From NCBI GenBank assembly GCA_947462335.1, contig OX381706.1, positions 18,328,784-18,392,783 on the forward strand: a stretch of 64,000 nucleotides of DNA, written 5' to 3'. Positions 11,572 to 22,289 of the stretch are shown here, in pieces. A program made the translations under genes and the position numbers. The notes below the pieces were generated by a model. The model was not told where the DNA came from and ran no database searches. It saw only the letters and a list, made by a program, of their open reading frames with translations. How positions within the stretch are numbered: the stretch's first letter is position 1; each line of letters starts with the position of its first letter. The DNA comes from Harmothoe impar. Its lineage: Eukaryota > Annelida > Polychaeta > Phyllodocida > Polynoidae.

Positions 11572-12353
11572 TATGGTGTAATTTGGCTAAAGACAAACAA
11601 AATTATGGATAAAAATACGACGAAAGAGTAAAATTCACATGATGTATGTTGATACGTCAGCTTTCATTGACTAAAGTCGGCCATGTTTGTGTCCGACCGG
11701 AAGTGGGCTGATCTTGTAAACACGGCTCTGATTGGCTGCTCACAGTTACGTCATCAATACTCCCTTGTTTCGTAATTAATTGGGAATAAAAATCTGACAA
11801 ATATTTACTGTTGTTCCCTCTAGAAAAAAAGTTTTAGATATTATGTATTTTAGTTTACCTTAATTCTAATTTCGAATCCAGTTTCAACTAAGGAAAACAT
11901 CATGCAGAGTTAGCCGCAGTGGGGAGTTTTGCGTCTTGCCAAAGAAGAAGTCAGCTGTGAGTGTGACTGTCACTGTGTAACTGTGTGTTCCTTGTTGTGT
12001 TCGCCTTATACATAAACGGTACACCTTTTATACATCTTACCGGTAGTTAAAAAGCTTCTTAGAGGGGTGAGTGGACAATGTGACAACCCGCAGTGTCACT
12101 CGCAGCACCAGACGGAGTGACATGTAGTGTACAACAAAAAATAGAAAGGCACCCGCACATCCTTGGTCCAAACTCGTCCACGGTCCAGGTCGGGTAGTGT
12201 GCCCGTGTCCGGGGCCCAGGGCCCGTGTAGTGCGCCACGCCCCCTGCCTCCTTCATTAGGTCATTCATAGACTGAATTATGGGCTTTCAACGGAGGGTGT
12301 TTACTTTTAAGTACCTCAAATATAATATAGTACAGCAAGTATAATAAAGTACA

Positions 12354-12400
12354 GCAAAGCCTAGCCTGAAGCCACTTCGTGGCTTCAGGCTAGGCTTTGC
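12354..12400. repeat. Perfect 22-bp stem with a TTC loop
   Basis: The left arm begins GCAAAGCCTAGCCTGAAGCC; the right arm is its exact complement, separated by three bases. No mismatch was seen. Confidence 0.9.
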
Positions 12401-12474
12401 CTATAGGCTCACTTTAAAAAATTTGGCTCATTGTATATTTAGAATAATTTCTTACTAGCCGGAGGATGACCCAT

Positions 12475-12680
12475 GCGGCAGTCCATGATGGTCATGCTGC
12501 ATGCATCCTTCGGGAATGGATTAGCCCTGAATGATCGGTATGGTGCGAGTTACTCACCAGAGATGCATGAATGCAGTCCTGGTGAGTAACTCACCATGGC
12601 TGCATTGAAGCATCATACCGGCCCTACAGTGTTGAAACACTCCAGATAGGTCGGCATGATGCATCATAGGACAGTGGTAG
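12475..12680. repeat. Dispersed palindromic repeat, copy C
   Basis: It contains ATGCATGAATGCAGTCCTGG and the opposing arm GGCTGCATTGAAGCATCAT around a GAGTAACTC centre. Confidence 0.7.
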
Positions 12681-13189
12681 TGCATCAACCCTCCTGTTGA
12701 TTGATACAGATCACGTTCATTGATACAGATCACGTTCGTTGATACAGACCATGGTTGGATGTGCCTAGATGCAGTTTGCTCTAGATTTTTTATACACATC
12801 ATGTTTGCATAGTCAGATGTGATGTGTAGTTGATACACATCACATCATTGAGACACATCACGGTTCTACAACTTTCCTGAAGAGGGAGTTATTTTGGAGG
12901 CAACCTGGACTCGCTTTCTGTGTGTGTGTTCCATTTGAGCTGATTCTCAGTTCATCATTGTGGTGTATGTGGAAGAAATCCAGGGGAGAATAATAGAGAA
13001 AGACTGGAGGCAAGTCTACTTGTTGAATGGCTAATACGCCTTTCATCAGAGCACTAAATATATATATATATAACCTGGAGAGGACCTCTCCCGGGAAATG
13101 TGTGCACTAGCTCCAGGTAGAAAAGCCGAGTAGACAGTAGACATTACTCAGAAATACTGTGTATGAGATAAATATGTAATATCATGCCC

Positions 13190-13199
13190 CTACATATAT

Positions 13200-13231
<32 letters not shown>

Positions 13232-13270
13232 CATTATATATATACATTGTATATATATATATACATATAT
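13190..13270. repeat. AT microsatellite
   Basis: Runs of (TA)n interrupted by TACAT words; another short (AT)n tract lies at about 13056-13072. Confidence 0.85.
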
Positions 13271-13625
13271 CCCCTTGCCTACACGTGATCACAAGACGAC
13301 AACACAATCAGTACTTTTGCCCTAAGCTCTCGACAGAATCGAGGAGGCCTTTATTACTTAACATTCAGACGAACATGTGAGGAAGAAAAACAAAAATTTT
13401 CACGGCAAGCGACAGAGGAGGAGTGAGACGGGGGAGGTGGAGGAGACAGGTTGTACACTCCCCCTGGTGGATAGTTGGAGAACTGCCACTTTGTCTCTGG
13501 GTATATACTACAGTACCCGCCAAGGTTAGGTACTAGTTACATATCCCCTTGCCTACACGTGATCACAAGACGACAACACAGCCAATACTTTTGCCCTAAG
13601 CTCCCGACAGAATCGAGGAGGCCAA
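13269..13625. repeat. Direct duplication of a 79-bp segment, 275 bp apart
   Basis: CCCCTTGCCTACACGTGATC...CGACAGAATCGAGGAGGCC occurs at about 13270-13349 and again at 13545-13623 with few differences. It could be residual long terminal repeat sequence, but no flanking retroelement was seen. Confidence 0.75.
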
Positions 13626-13803
13626 GCCCAAAACACAAGACTTTTGCCCACTAATACGTAGATAGTTTTGCAACCACAAAGTGGTCTTTACATTTCCTAG
13701 ATAATAAGTGTCGGCGATATACAACAGAACAGACCAGGACTTCCAGTCCCCATAGGTCTTAACGTCATGGAGCGGCAAGAAGGTTGAGAGAAAGGACGGA
13801 GAT

Positions 13804-13879
13804 CAATGTAGATTGTCATTGGAGATCCTTTAAATCCAAGATGGCTGCCAAAAGGGTCTCCAATGGCAATCTACATTGG
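13804..13879. repeat. Inverted repeat around an AAGATGGCTGCC core
   Basis: CAATGTAGATTGTCATTGGA opposes TCCAATGGCAATCTACATTG across about 35 bases. Confidence 0.75.
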
Positions 13880-13959
13880 CTCTGCCTTTCTACATAGATT
13901 GTTCTCATCAATATCATCATTTTGAGCTATTACACGACCAGTTCCATTGACGAATGAGG

Positions 13960-14170
13960 ATATTAAAGTGAAAAGTATAAAATTCCAGCCCCATCGGCAG
14001 CCATCTTGGATTTAACGGTGTTCCCCAACCATGAAGAGGGGTGGGCAGCTGTCGCCATGTCGCCAAAAAGTGGCGACACTGGCCTTGATATTGGCGACAA
14101 TACCATCCTGAACTCAAGCTTTCCAAAACTGAAAGAATTTTGTAAATAGTCCAACTAGAACAAAAGTTAT
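13960..14170 (-). repeat. Protein-like dispersed repeat, copy 1
   Basis: Minus-strand translation reads MDYLQNSFSF...SPISRPVSPLFGDMATAAHP, resembling the plus-strand product of copy 2 at 21700-21830. The nucleotide core is a run of GTCGCCA/TGGCGAC words. No full gene is present around it. Confidence 0.55.
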
Positions 14171-14619
14171 AATACATTTTTTATTTGCACTAAAATACAT
14201 TATTTTGACTTCAAAATATGAGGGCACATTAGCTGCTGCGCTGTAAAAAATGCCCAAGGGGAAGGTTATTTTTTTTACATGTCCTTCCAATACTTGTCTT
14301 GGCTACAACTAGTCCTGTTTTGGCTCCACGGTGTTTAGATATGCCCACCCCTGGTGAAGTCTTAGGACTTTTAGTATGTCATTCCAGGGACTTCATAGAA
14401 ATGCATTGTGGTTAAAAACCTTTTGTTGCAATTTGTTAGTTAGCAAACCCTATTTTGCCTGGACTAGATACCTGACTTGTATACCATGCATGACATGATT
14501 AAATGCAGGCTGCAAGGGGTCCAGAAAACTATACCCATTTCATCCTACAAATCAATATAATATGCCATCATGACAACTAAGCAGCTAATAATCTTGGGGA
14601 ATACTACCTAGGTGGAAGT

Positions 14620-14847
14620 TTGTCTACACCATTTCAAGTTAGACCAGGCCCTGATAACGGGTTTCGCCATAGTCTTGAAGCCATCCCTATTGCCATCTAT
14701 CGTGGAATCGTACTGTGGAACAGTCTTCCGCCGGCCTGTAGGACATGTGTCAACCCTGTAAGCTTCAAAAGCCAAGCTAAAGCCTGTATAATTGCGCTAC
14801 ACCTTAAGAAGTGGCGAAAAATATATACCTGCAACACAAATGGCTAG
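14620..14847 (+). pseudogene. LINE retrotransposon fragment (C-terminal tail of the reverse-transcriptase ORF)
   Basis: The frame reads ...AIYRGIVLWNSLPPACRTCV then NPVSFKSQAKACIIALHLKK-W. The signature LWNSLPP...SFKS is the conserved end of non-LTR reverse-transcriptase proteins as I know them. No reverse-transcriptase catalytic motif is present nearby, so this is a 5'-truncated relic. Confidence 0.7.
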
Positions 14848-15399
14848 TGTCTGCAAAGACTGTAGTCACTGTTTTGTCATATACTATCCTGCTATAAGAT
14901 TTGTTTGTATAATTGGACCATGAGTCACTACTATTGTACTTGATACTGGTGACAACCGAAATGCACGGTTATACCATTTGAGTACATTGATGTTGTAATT
15001 GTATTTACGAAGATCATCTGATGAAAAATAAATACTCTTATCAAACTCAAAATTAAGTCTGCAATCAGGTGGCAACCTGTTCTATAAGTGCACTGCTCTA
15101 TACAATGGGATTTTCCGGTAGCTCAATTCTCTATCTCTAGGGTATTAACTTAACTCCACTGTATTCAGAGATCGTGCAGGCCTCGCAGCTGGATTGGTCC
15201 TCTTGCTGTTTTTATGGGCATCATCTTTTTTTTGTGTATTTTAAACAGCATATATATATGTAGTCTGTACCATACAGTACTAATGGTTTTCCCACTGTTT
15301 TATTGAAATTCAAATTTTTGTCTATTGTTGTACCCAGGTACTCATATTCGTCACAGACCTTCAGTGCACTACCATCCGCACCATTAAAATAACAGTCAC

Positions 15400-16215
15400 A
15401 GTTGTTTCAAGTTCACCGTAATTTTAATGGTGAAAGTCTGGCACCCAGTGGTGCCACTGAACCACCGGTATTCTAACAGAATACAGGACATCACCGTCAT
15501 TTCAATACAGTGCCTAAACAACAGTTTTAGTAATATTTAACTCATTTATCCCAGTATTTTTCCGTCCATTTATCTACCTATACCTAAATCTATGGTCAAT
15601 ATGGTTCCATGCCAAATTTGGTACCATGTCCAATCAGCAATAGCATCTTAGTGTCAAGACTCCAAGCCTAATCATTAGGAATCAGTCTATGAGAGCCTTA
15701 TAAAATGCTTCATGACACTTAGTAATGCCAGTCCATGAGAAGAAGTCACTCTAGGATGGCTACAGCTGTTTCTCTGTATATTTTTCTTATTACCACAAAA
15801 ATGGTGTTATTAGCCATGAAAATCTCCTCATGAACCAAACTGCTACCTGGTGTGATAAAACATCTATTAAACGAAGCTTTATCGTAAAATAGATAAACTG
15901 TGTTTCACTGTAAAATAAACTGTGTTTCACTGTGCTGAATTATGGATATTCAAAGTAAAATTGATCGATTTTCAATTGCCCCACTGTAATAATATATAAT
16001 GATGATCCACCATAAAATTTTACATTTATTCTCTGTAAATTCAATGGAATATTTTTACAAGACATAGCTTCACCGTAAATGAATAAACTGTGTTTCACCG
16101 TACTGGATTACAGATATTCACAGTAAAATTGGTTGACTTAACATTGCCTCACCGTAATCACATTTACGGTGACCCACCGTAAAGTTATGCATTGATTCTC
16201 CGTATCTTCAACGGT
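15400..16215. repeat. Region built of ACCGTAA/TTACGGT words, with a 170-bp tandem duplication
   Basis: AAACTGTGTTTCAC(T/C)GT(G/A)CTG...ATATTCA(A/C)AGTAAAATTG occurs near 15916 and again near 16086. CACCGTAAATTTACGGTG-like half-palindromes are scattered throughout (15415, 16074, 16165). Confidence 0.6.
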
Positions 16216-16499
16216 TATTGTTAGGGGTGGGTCATGCACTTACTTTTCTTTTTTGTATCATGTTACTAACCAATTGCTACTTTACACTGTGCCTCTTTAT
16301 GACTAAATAGTCTTATTTGAAAGCACATATGTAACACCTTTCATATGATTGCTCTCGCTTATCCGCTCCCATAGTGTGCTTACTCATTGGAAAAGTTAAA
16401 CATGGAAAGGGTATATAGCCTACAGAACAATACATACAATATAAGGATCTTCACAGTTTAGGTATTTCCCTCCCGGATTTCCCTCAAGTTCATTAATAG

Positions 16500-17759
16500 T
16501 CAAGCTTGCCTAAGTCGCTGTTGGAAACGGTTCATGGTTTTATTAACGACATTTTTCCAGAATATATTGGGTGCAAATGAAAACTCCTCATTATATGCAA
16601 AATATCGTCTAAAGTGATGGACTTGCCCCACTTCCGATGGTACTATAAAATGTTCTTTACCCGGTATAGAAGTAAAGGGCTTGTGAACTCCAATATGCCT
16701 CATATTCTGAGGGCGGATGATAATCTTAGACCTAATTTGTGGTCGTAGGGTATAATTCTTATATTTCTCAATATTGTCTATCTTCATTCCACTAATTTTG
16801 TTACGATGTGCGGAGACCATAAAATAGGCATGTAAGAACATGTAACTTGCATAGCCCTTGTCCTGGATAGTCTCCATCATCGGCCCCCAGGTGCCATGGC
16901 TGATGGGGGCAATGAATTCGTCAAGATCAGTAAAGACTAGAAATTCAGAGGAGGCCATTTGACGATAGAGGCAATCATTAATGGCAAGTTCCTGCCCAAA
17001 GTAATGACTGTAAGTTAGTACTGGCTCCTTCAGACCCCATGGCACTATCTCCAAGAGGCCTTCCTTGCGGTACACCTCGATGATCCTGTTGAGTGTGGAT
17101 GGGATACTGTTGTTATATAATGTAAAGTAATCTGCCCCAAAATGCATATTCACTTCAATCATCTCTACAAAATCTGCAACCCTAACATTCCCAAATATAG
17201 GACTTAGGCAAACCGTGAATTTCCTTTTTGGGGTGCGGTCGACAGGTGAGGCCCTCTTTATTGGTACTCCACCTTGAAGAATACTGGGCAGATTCCAAGG
17301 CCCCCCTGTCAGTAAACTGAGAAGTAATACCCCATTCCCATGGAGTACAGACTTTGGTATGTCGCAGGTGAGATCTGCTGGCAGCATGTATTTCTTGTCG
17401 TTATGTCTCATTTCTGGGTAGAAATATTGGATAATCAATTCCATATTTGCATCCGCAGAAAATACCACTGTATTTTCGTGAAGGAAGTAACAGACATATG
17501 GACGGGTATCATTGACGTGAAGAAAGGTAAGCACCCGTACCTGGGCCATACTTTTATTTGTGGAGAGTCTATCATCTTCAAATGCAGAGTAGGTGAATAT
17601 GTATGGGTCTCTAAACGGAGTAGGCCTGTAGTCCGAGATGTCATCGTGATTCAGGACGTTGTCATATGTTTTCTCGTTTAAATGTATAGCTTTCCAGAAT
17701 ATGAATAGGATAACCAGGATGGCTGCCCTTAGGGTATTTCTGATGTATTTTTTAGACAT
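16500..17759 (-). CDS. Glycosyltransferase family 92 (DUF23) type II membrane protein, single exon
   Basis: An intact 419-codon reading frame without introns. Residues 10-24 (LRAAILVILFIFWKA) form a signal anchor after a short basic N-terminus, which implies a Golgi type II protein with a lumenal catalytic domain. The GT92 core spans about residues 180-385: TVCLSPIFGNVRVADFVEMI, NMHFGADYFTLYNN, NDCLYR (261-266), a DxD-like FTDLDEFI (276-283) and IRSKIIIRP...GVH (342-359). Known GT92 enzymes include plant and animal beta-1,4-galactosyltransferases; the donor and acceptor here cannot be read from sequence. The start was chosen because the anchor follows directly and G is at -3. Length is normal for the family, and several N-x-S/T sequons are present. 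It ends RFQQRLRQA-stop and is not truncated. A parental intron-bearing copy elsewhere would indicate retroposition. Confidence 0.9.
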   Translation of the reverse strand: MSKKYIRNTLRAAILVILFIFWKAIHLNEKTYDNVLNHDDISDYRPTPFRDPYIFTYSAFEDDRLSTNKSMAQVRVLTFLHVNDTRPYVCYFLHENTVVFSADANMELIIQYFYPEMRHNDKKYMLPADLTCDIPKSVLHGNGVLLLSLLTGGPWNLPSILQGGVPIKRASPVDRTPKRKFTVCLSPIFGNVRVADFVEMIEVNMHFGADYFTLYNNSIPSTLNRIIEVYRKEGLLEIVPWGLKEPVLTYSHYFGQELAINDCLYRQMASSEFLVFTDLDEFIAPISHGTWGPMMETIQDKGYASYMFLHAYFMVSAHRNKISGMKIDNIEKYKNYTLRPQIRSKIIIRPQNMRHIGVHKPFTSIPGKEHFIVPSEVGQVHHFRRYFAYNEEFSFAPNIFWKNVVNKTMNRFQQRLRQA

Positions 17760-17778
17760 GGCTTTTTTTCGTCAGCAT
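17752..17778 (-). promoter_or_regulatory. Overlapping upstream ORF at the GT92 start
   Basis: An ATG at 17778 opens an eight-codon frame (MLTKKSHV-stop) whose stop lies three bases inside the main coding sequence, in another frame. It is present only if the transcript starts or is spliced upstream of it. The good acceptor TTTCCAG at about 17803-17809 would place it in the 5' UTR. Confidence 0.35.
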
Positions 17779-18235
17779 GGGTGTTGTCTGGTATGTTGTA
17801 TGCTGGAAATGAATGCGGAATTCAGTATGTAAAGTGTTTCTTTTGTGCAATAGCAAATATATGCAATAAAGAGAATCCTAGACGGAATGTACCACTGTCA
17901 CAATGTATCAGTCTTTGAGACTCCTGCTCGTAATGGCTTGAATATTAAGTGCACATGCCCGTATAAATGCCAATGGTATCATTTACCCTGCGCTTATACA
18001 AATGGCCCAAATTTTCATATCAATATTCTCATTTAACCTACACCTATTTGAGACCCCTGCTCGTATTCAAGTCACTTGGTATAGTTAATACACATCTATT
18101 ATATCTGATACCATGCAGTTAGCATAATATAGGACATGGTAGGCAAGGCACTATACCTCAACAACTTAATCACATACAGCATAATTTGTGATTTAAATGA
18201 TTGGAATGTACTACGTATATCCATAATAGTACTAG

Positions 18236-18376
18236 CCTAGATTAACCCTGAGTCTGACCTTAAAACGGACACATGAATTCATGCGTATTCAAGCTTTCTA
18301 ATCTATTTATCTGTGAATAATGGTAAAGTTTAATTGTCTCAGGGTGTGTGTCCGACTCATGGTAAGTTTACCTTAG
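18236..18376. mobile_element. Candidate MITE related to the 5143-5355 element
   Basis: The left part TAGATTAACCCTGAGTCTGA and the complement of the right part (CTTACCATGAGTCGGACACA) are inverted copies. The same word occurs near 5143, which supports a dispersed family. Confidence 0.5.
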
Positions 18377-18399
18377 TATCATGTACTATCCTCCTTGAA

Positions 18400-18480
18400 T
18401 TACCTACCTTCATTCGTCTCTACTGTAATACCAGCTGGTTCATAGACAGCAGCAGCACCAAGGTCGTATGAGTTAAGTTC
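18400..18480 (-). promoter_or_regulatory. Possible 5' UTR exon of the GT92 gene
   Basis: On the minus strand the text ...GAGACGAATGAAG|GTAGGTAATT is a good splice donor. A matching acceptor (CATTTCCAG|CATAC) lies about 45 bases upstream of the GT92 ATG. Together they would make a spliced leader. This is inference from splice signals alone; RNA reads would decide it. Confidence 0.25.
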
Positions 18481-19299
18481 TAGTACTAGTACTAGTAGAC
18501 GTCATGGCTATTCCAATCTCCTTCCTCATCAACTAGATATCATATCTATATGTAGTTCTGTCCAAATACTTATAAATCAGAAGCCCATATCCTACATATT
18601 CTCTTTGGTATACCAGCCTCCCCCTGGTAGTGATGTATATGTACACAATGTAACATTCACAACCCGAGGAGGGGGGGGGGGTTACTTAACATCTGAAATG
18701 GCTATATACCCGCTGCCAAAGGACCCCAGAGGCGGCAGTACAGCCTACAGGGTCTCAGAATCAGGAGGTAGTGACTGCATCCCTCAAACAGAGGACGTTA
18801 ACTAATAGAGAATGGAACAGTGTAATTGGGGATCAGAAAGGTGTTACTGATAACATTTAAGGAATAGAACTATTATTTATATCTGCTTTACTATTTGCAT
18901 CAGGAAATAAAGGTAAAAATACAGTTGTTCCTGAAATAAGAAAGAGGGGAATTGCTTTATCTGTAAGAAATCTGGGGCAGTCATCTACATTAATTTTAGG
19001 AGGGGCGATTGTTTGGGAGCTGCTATTTTCAGGTGGGTGGTAGTTTGGTGGTAAACTGATACAGAGATGAAGGCAATACACCCCCCCCCCCCCTCGGCTA
19101 ACTAGCCTCCGAAGTCTCCAAACGACATGCTCTACATGGCACTGTGGCCTTGATGTCTGTTGATGTGGAAGAATGTACCAGTTAGGTCGATGGTCATGGC
19201 ACACCTACCTTTCTTTACACTTGGATCCTTTTTAATAGCAAGAAGGGAGGAAGAGAATTGTGACATATAAAGCTAGAGTTATCAGGGCTGGGCATGTTG

Positions 19300-20880
19300 T
19301 GATTTGCTGGAGCAAACCTAGAAATCTTTGGAGCACACATCAACTAGATGTGCGTGTGGCAGCCTCTCCTCCCCCCCCCCCCCCCAAACCATATCTCCTT
19401 GTGAATTTTGGGTGTGAAATAAAGAAAAATATTGATATGTCTGTCTTAAGTTCGGTGTGCTCTGAGGGGTTTCAGGGCACATTGTTAAAAGGAATTCTCT
19501 AAATTCTACCTTTAAATTTGTGCATTCTGTTTTGGGCACATGCATTGCTCCCGGAAAATAACTTTAGAATGGTGCATTCTGAGAATTTGGTGGCACATCT
19601 CGGAAAATTTCGAAATTGTACTTTAAGATGTGCTTTCTATGAACCTTTGGGGGCATATCACTCCAGGATACTTTGGATTTCTATTTCTAGAATGATATAT
19701 TCTGAGGGTTTTGGGAGCATACTGCTCACCCAAAATTTGGAACTTCTACCTTTAAGATAGATGGTGTATGACGGTTTGGGGAGCATGTTCTTCTAGGAAA
19801 ATTTAGAAATGTCACATACTAGTATTAGCTAACTTTAATGTATTCTGATCATTTTAGAAGCACGTTGCTCCAGGAAAATTTTGAGAATCTACTTTTAGAT
19901 TGGTGCTTTCTATGAACTTTTGGGGCCATATCGCTCCAGGAAACTTTGGATTTCTATTTTTAGAATGATATATTCTGAGGGTTTTGGGAGCATACTGCTC
20001 ACCCAAAATTTGGAACTTCTACCTTTTAGATAGATGGTTTGGGGAGCATGTTCTCCTAGGAAAATTTAGAAATGTCACCTACTAGTATTAGGCCACTCAA
20101 AAAAAAAAAAGTTTCTCATCACCAAGCAGTGAAAAGTATGACGAGGGCGTTTTTTATCAAATTTTTTTTTTTTTACTCGGGGCTTAAATACATGGGGAAA
20201 TATGGACTTTTCACGATCAATTTTCCCATTTTAGTATTTCGGAGTTTATTGACCAGTAAAATTTGTTATAATGGAAGTTATTCCTAGCTGACTGCATTAC
20301 TGACAGCATAAGCTTTATTTTGATACCAAAATTGCCAATATTTTATGCAATTTTAACATATTTTTCATCAAGAATGTAAAAAAAAAAAAAAAAGTTTTCC
20401 CAAATCATGAATTTTATGATGCGCGCGGTGATGAGAAACAACTTTTTTTTTGAGTGGCCTTAGCTAACTCTGATGTATTCTGATCATTTTAGAAGCACGT
20501 TGCTCCAGGAAAATTTTGAAAATCTACCTTTAGATTGGTGCATTTTGTGGTGTTTTGGGGCATATTGTTCCAGGAGAAATTTGTAATTTAGGTCTGTTGA
20601 TTAGTATATTTTTGAGGTGATCATGAGACAATGTTCCAAGAAATTTTAGAAAATTAATTTTAGATTGGCTTATAGTTTCTGGGCATATTGCTCCAAAGAA
20701 TTTGGGCACATATTTTACTTTCAGATTTATGCATTCTGTGAGCATTTTGCTCCAGGAAAAATTTGGAATTCCACCTTGGGATTGGTGTATTTTGAGGGGT
20801 TTGCAGGTGTATTACATGTATATAGATCCAAGAAAAATCGAAAAAACATTGTTAGATGGGTGTATGTGAAATGTTAAAGG
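19300..20880. repeat. Minisatellite of degenerate GGGAGCATATTGCTCCAGGA units, split by a MITE
   Basis: Units of about 80-90 bp share GGTG(C/T)ATTCTGAGG, TTTTGGG(A/G)GCATATTGCTCC and GGAAAATTTAGAATTTCTACC. A larger period is visible: 19640-19870 is repeated closely at 19905-20090 and after 20460. Confidence 0.8.
20091..20459. mobile_element. 369-bp MITE with TTA target duplication, inserted in the minisatellite
   Basis: Termini GGCCACTCAAAAAAA...GTTTCTCATCACC are inverted copies of about 33 bp. TTA flanks both ends (20088-20090 and 20460-20462). The neighbouring minisatellite unit at about 19820-19835 reads TAGTATTAGCTAACT uninterrupted, i.e. the empty site with one TTA. This strongly suggests a PIF/Harbinger-type element. 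Confidence 0.9.
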
Positions 20881-21694
20881 CTAATGTGAAAGGCTTGTAA
20901 CTACATGAACTGTTGGCCAATGAAAATCAATCAATCATTTAATATGCTGAGGGGTTTAGGGGAATATTCTGTTACCCAGCAAATTAGTTTGACTTAGTTT
21001 CTGGAACGTACACTTTGTGTGACTGTGTCCTATGGAACTAATTAGCCCATAGGACAAGAAGTGGCACATACTCACACATATTCACACAAATTCACACATA
21101 TTCACACAGCATCATGTACCATGGCACAAAAATGTTTCCAACCATATTGTTTCACTTTTTAGATTTTTTGGAAAAAGAAAGGAAAGTCTGTTTAGTTTGT
21201 AATGCTCATTATATTTAGAAGTTGGCATAGGGCACCATGGCAGAAATCTGTTAGTGCACTCCCTGCTGTATATGGGCATACTATCTCATTCAGCAATATT
21301 CCTACCATGGTAGTGAAGGCCTGATGAAGTTGTGTACAATTCATGCCAATTATCGGCTGTATATATACACATGTAACAAAAGGTCAGACCTTTATCCAAA
21401 CAAGATTACCAGAGGAAAGGTGTCTGTGGTCTGTCCCTCTTAATGTCGCTTTAATCATATCATATGGTGTGTTTTTCAATCACTAATGGAACTTGATAGA
21501 ATTAGAGGTGTATAGCTAGGTCTAAGTTGCATTGACAACATGTTATTATGGTTATAAACAATGAAAATGATTCCATTTCACCCATGAGAATAACAAGGAA
21601 CAACAAAGATGACACCTGGTGTCAAAACCATGCACTATTCAACTGCAAAAGGAACACTGCAGGATGAAATCTATTGAAATAGTCCTAACTTTGG

Positions 21695-21830
21695 TTCTAA
21701 TTGGAATATTTACAAAATTCTTTCAGCTTTAGATATCCCAGACTTTCCCTGATGTCCCTGTCGCATTTTCCAAGACCCCTGTCGCATTTTATTTGCGACA
21801 TTGCTACAGCTGCCCAGCCCTGGTTATATG
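21695..21830 (+). repeat. Protein-like dispersed repeat, copy 2
   Basis: Plus-strand translation reads EYLQNSFSFR...SHFPRPLSHFICDIATAAQP, aligned with copy 1 over about 45 residues. GTCGCATTTT words replace the GTCGCCA words. Confidence 0.55.
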
Positions 21831-21839
21831 TTTATTACC

Positions 21840-22030
21840 CTCACATGTCTCTATATAATATTATGTTGGATGTGGTCTGTAGTGTATTTGCGCGAGATGA
21901 CCATCGGATCGAGATTAATTAAAGACTTCCGGCGAGACGAGCTGCGAGTCAACAACGTGTTTGTTTCCCCTCCGTGAATATTGATGCATATATGTACGGG
22001 AACACTTCAATGGCGACGAGGATGGGAATT
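21840..22030 (+). mobile_element. Possible LTR-retrotransposon relic (end of LTR and primer-binding site)
   Basis: CTATATAATA, an ATTAATTAAAGAC segment and then AATGGCGACGAGGATGGGAA resemble the end of a Ty3/gypsy (Mag/SURL-like) LTR followed by its leader. No gag or pol follows. Evidence is a remembered motif only. Confidence 0.3.
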
Positions 22031-22289
22031 TCAAATGATATGAAAAATAGCCTAATTTAAGCGTCACTCTCACCACTTAGCCTATACGCTACTCATTGAC
22101 TAGGATAGTATACTAGAAAGTTTAAGTGTGTGATTGATATCACAAATGACCCAGAGTAAGGGTGATTAGTGATTGAACTGATTGAAAGATTGATGGTACA
22201 CCATTTCAGGAACAATAGTGCTTGAACTGCGAGCAGTGCAGAGGAATGAAAACATGGTCCACATCAAGAGACTATATATGATTTTGAGT

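Larger units (their letters stand above)
11572..16499. other. Intergenic region between CLEC16A and the GT92 gene
   Basis: The two neighbouring genes are both on the minus strand. The CLEC16A promoter should lie just above 11571, but no clear core promoter element was identified. Contents: a perfect 22-bp hairpin (12354-12400), a palindromic dispersed repeat (about 12475-12680), an AT microsatellite, a 79-bp direct duplication, a LINE tail (14620-14847) and a region of repeated ACCGTAA motifs (about 15400-16215). Confidence 0.5.

Noticed and set aside
13269..13625. The 79-bp direct duplication as a complete LTR retrotransposon
   Set aside because: The interval between copies is only 275 bp of noncoding DNA, and no primer-binding site or polypurine tract was found.
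14884..15075. Minus-strand open frame reading FEFDKSIYFSSDDLRKYN
   Set aside because: No family recognised, no good flanking splice sites; possibly part of a repeat 3' end.
17340..17681. Plus-strand open frame opposite the GT92 gene
   Set aside because: Antisense of a recognised enzyme; no domain or hydrophobic pattern of its own.
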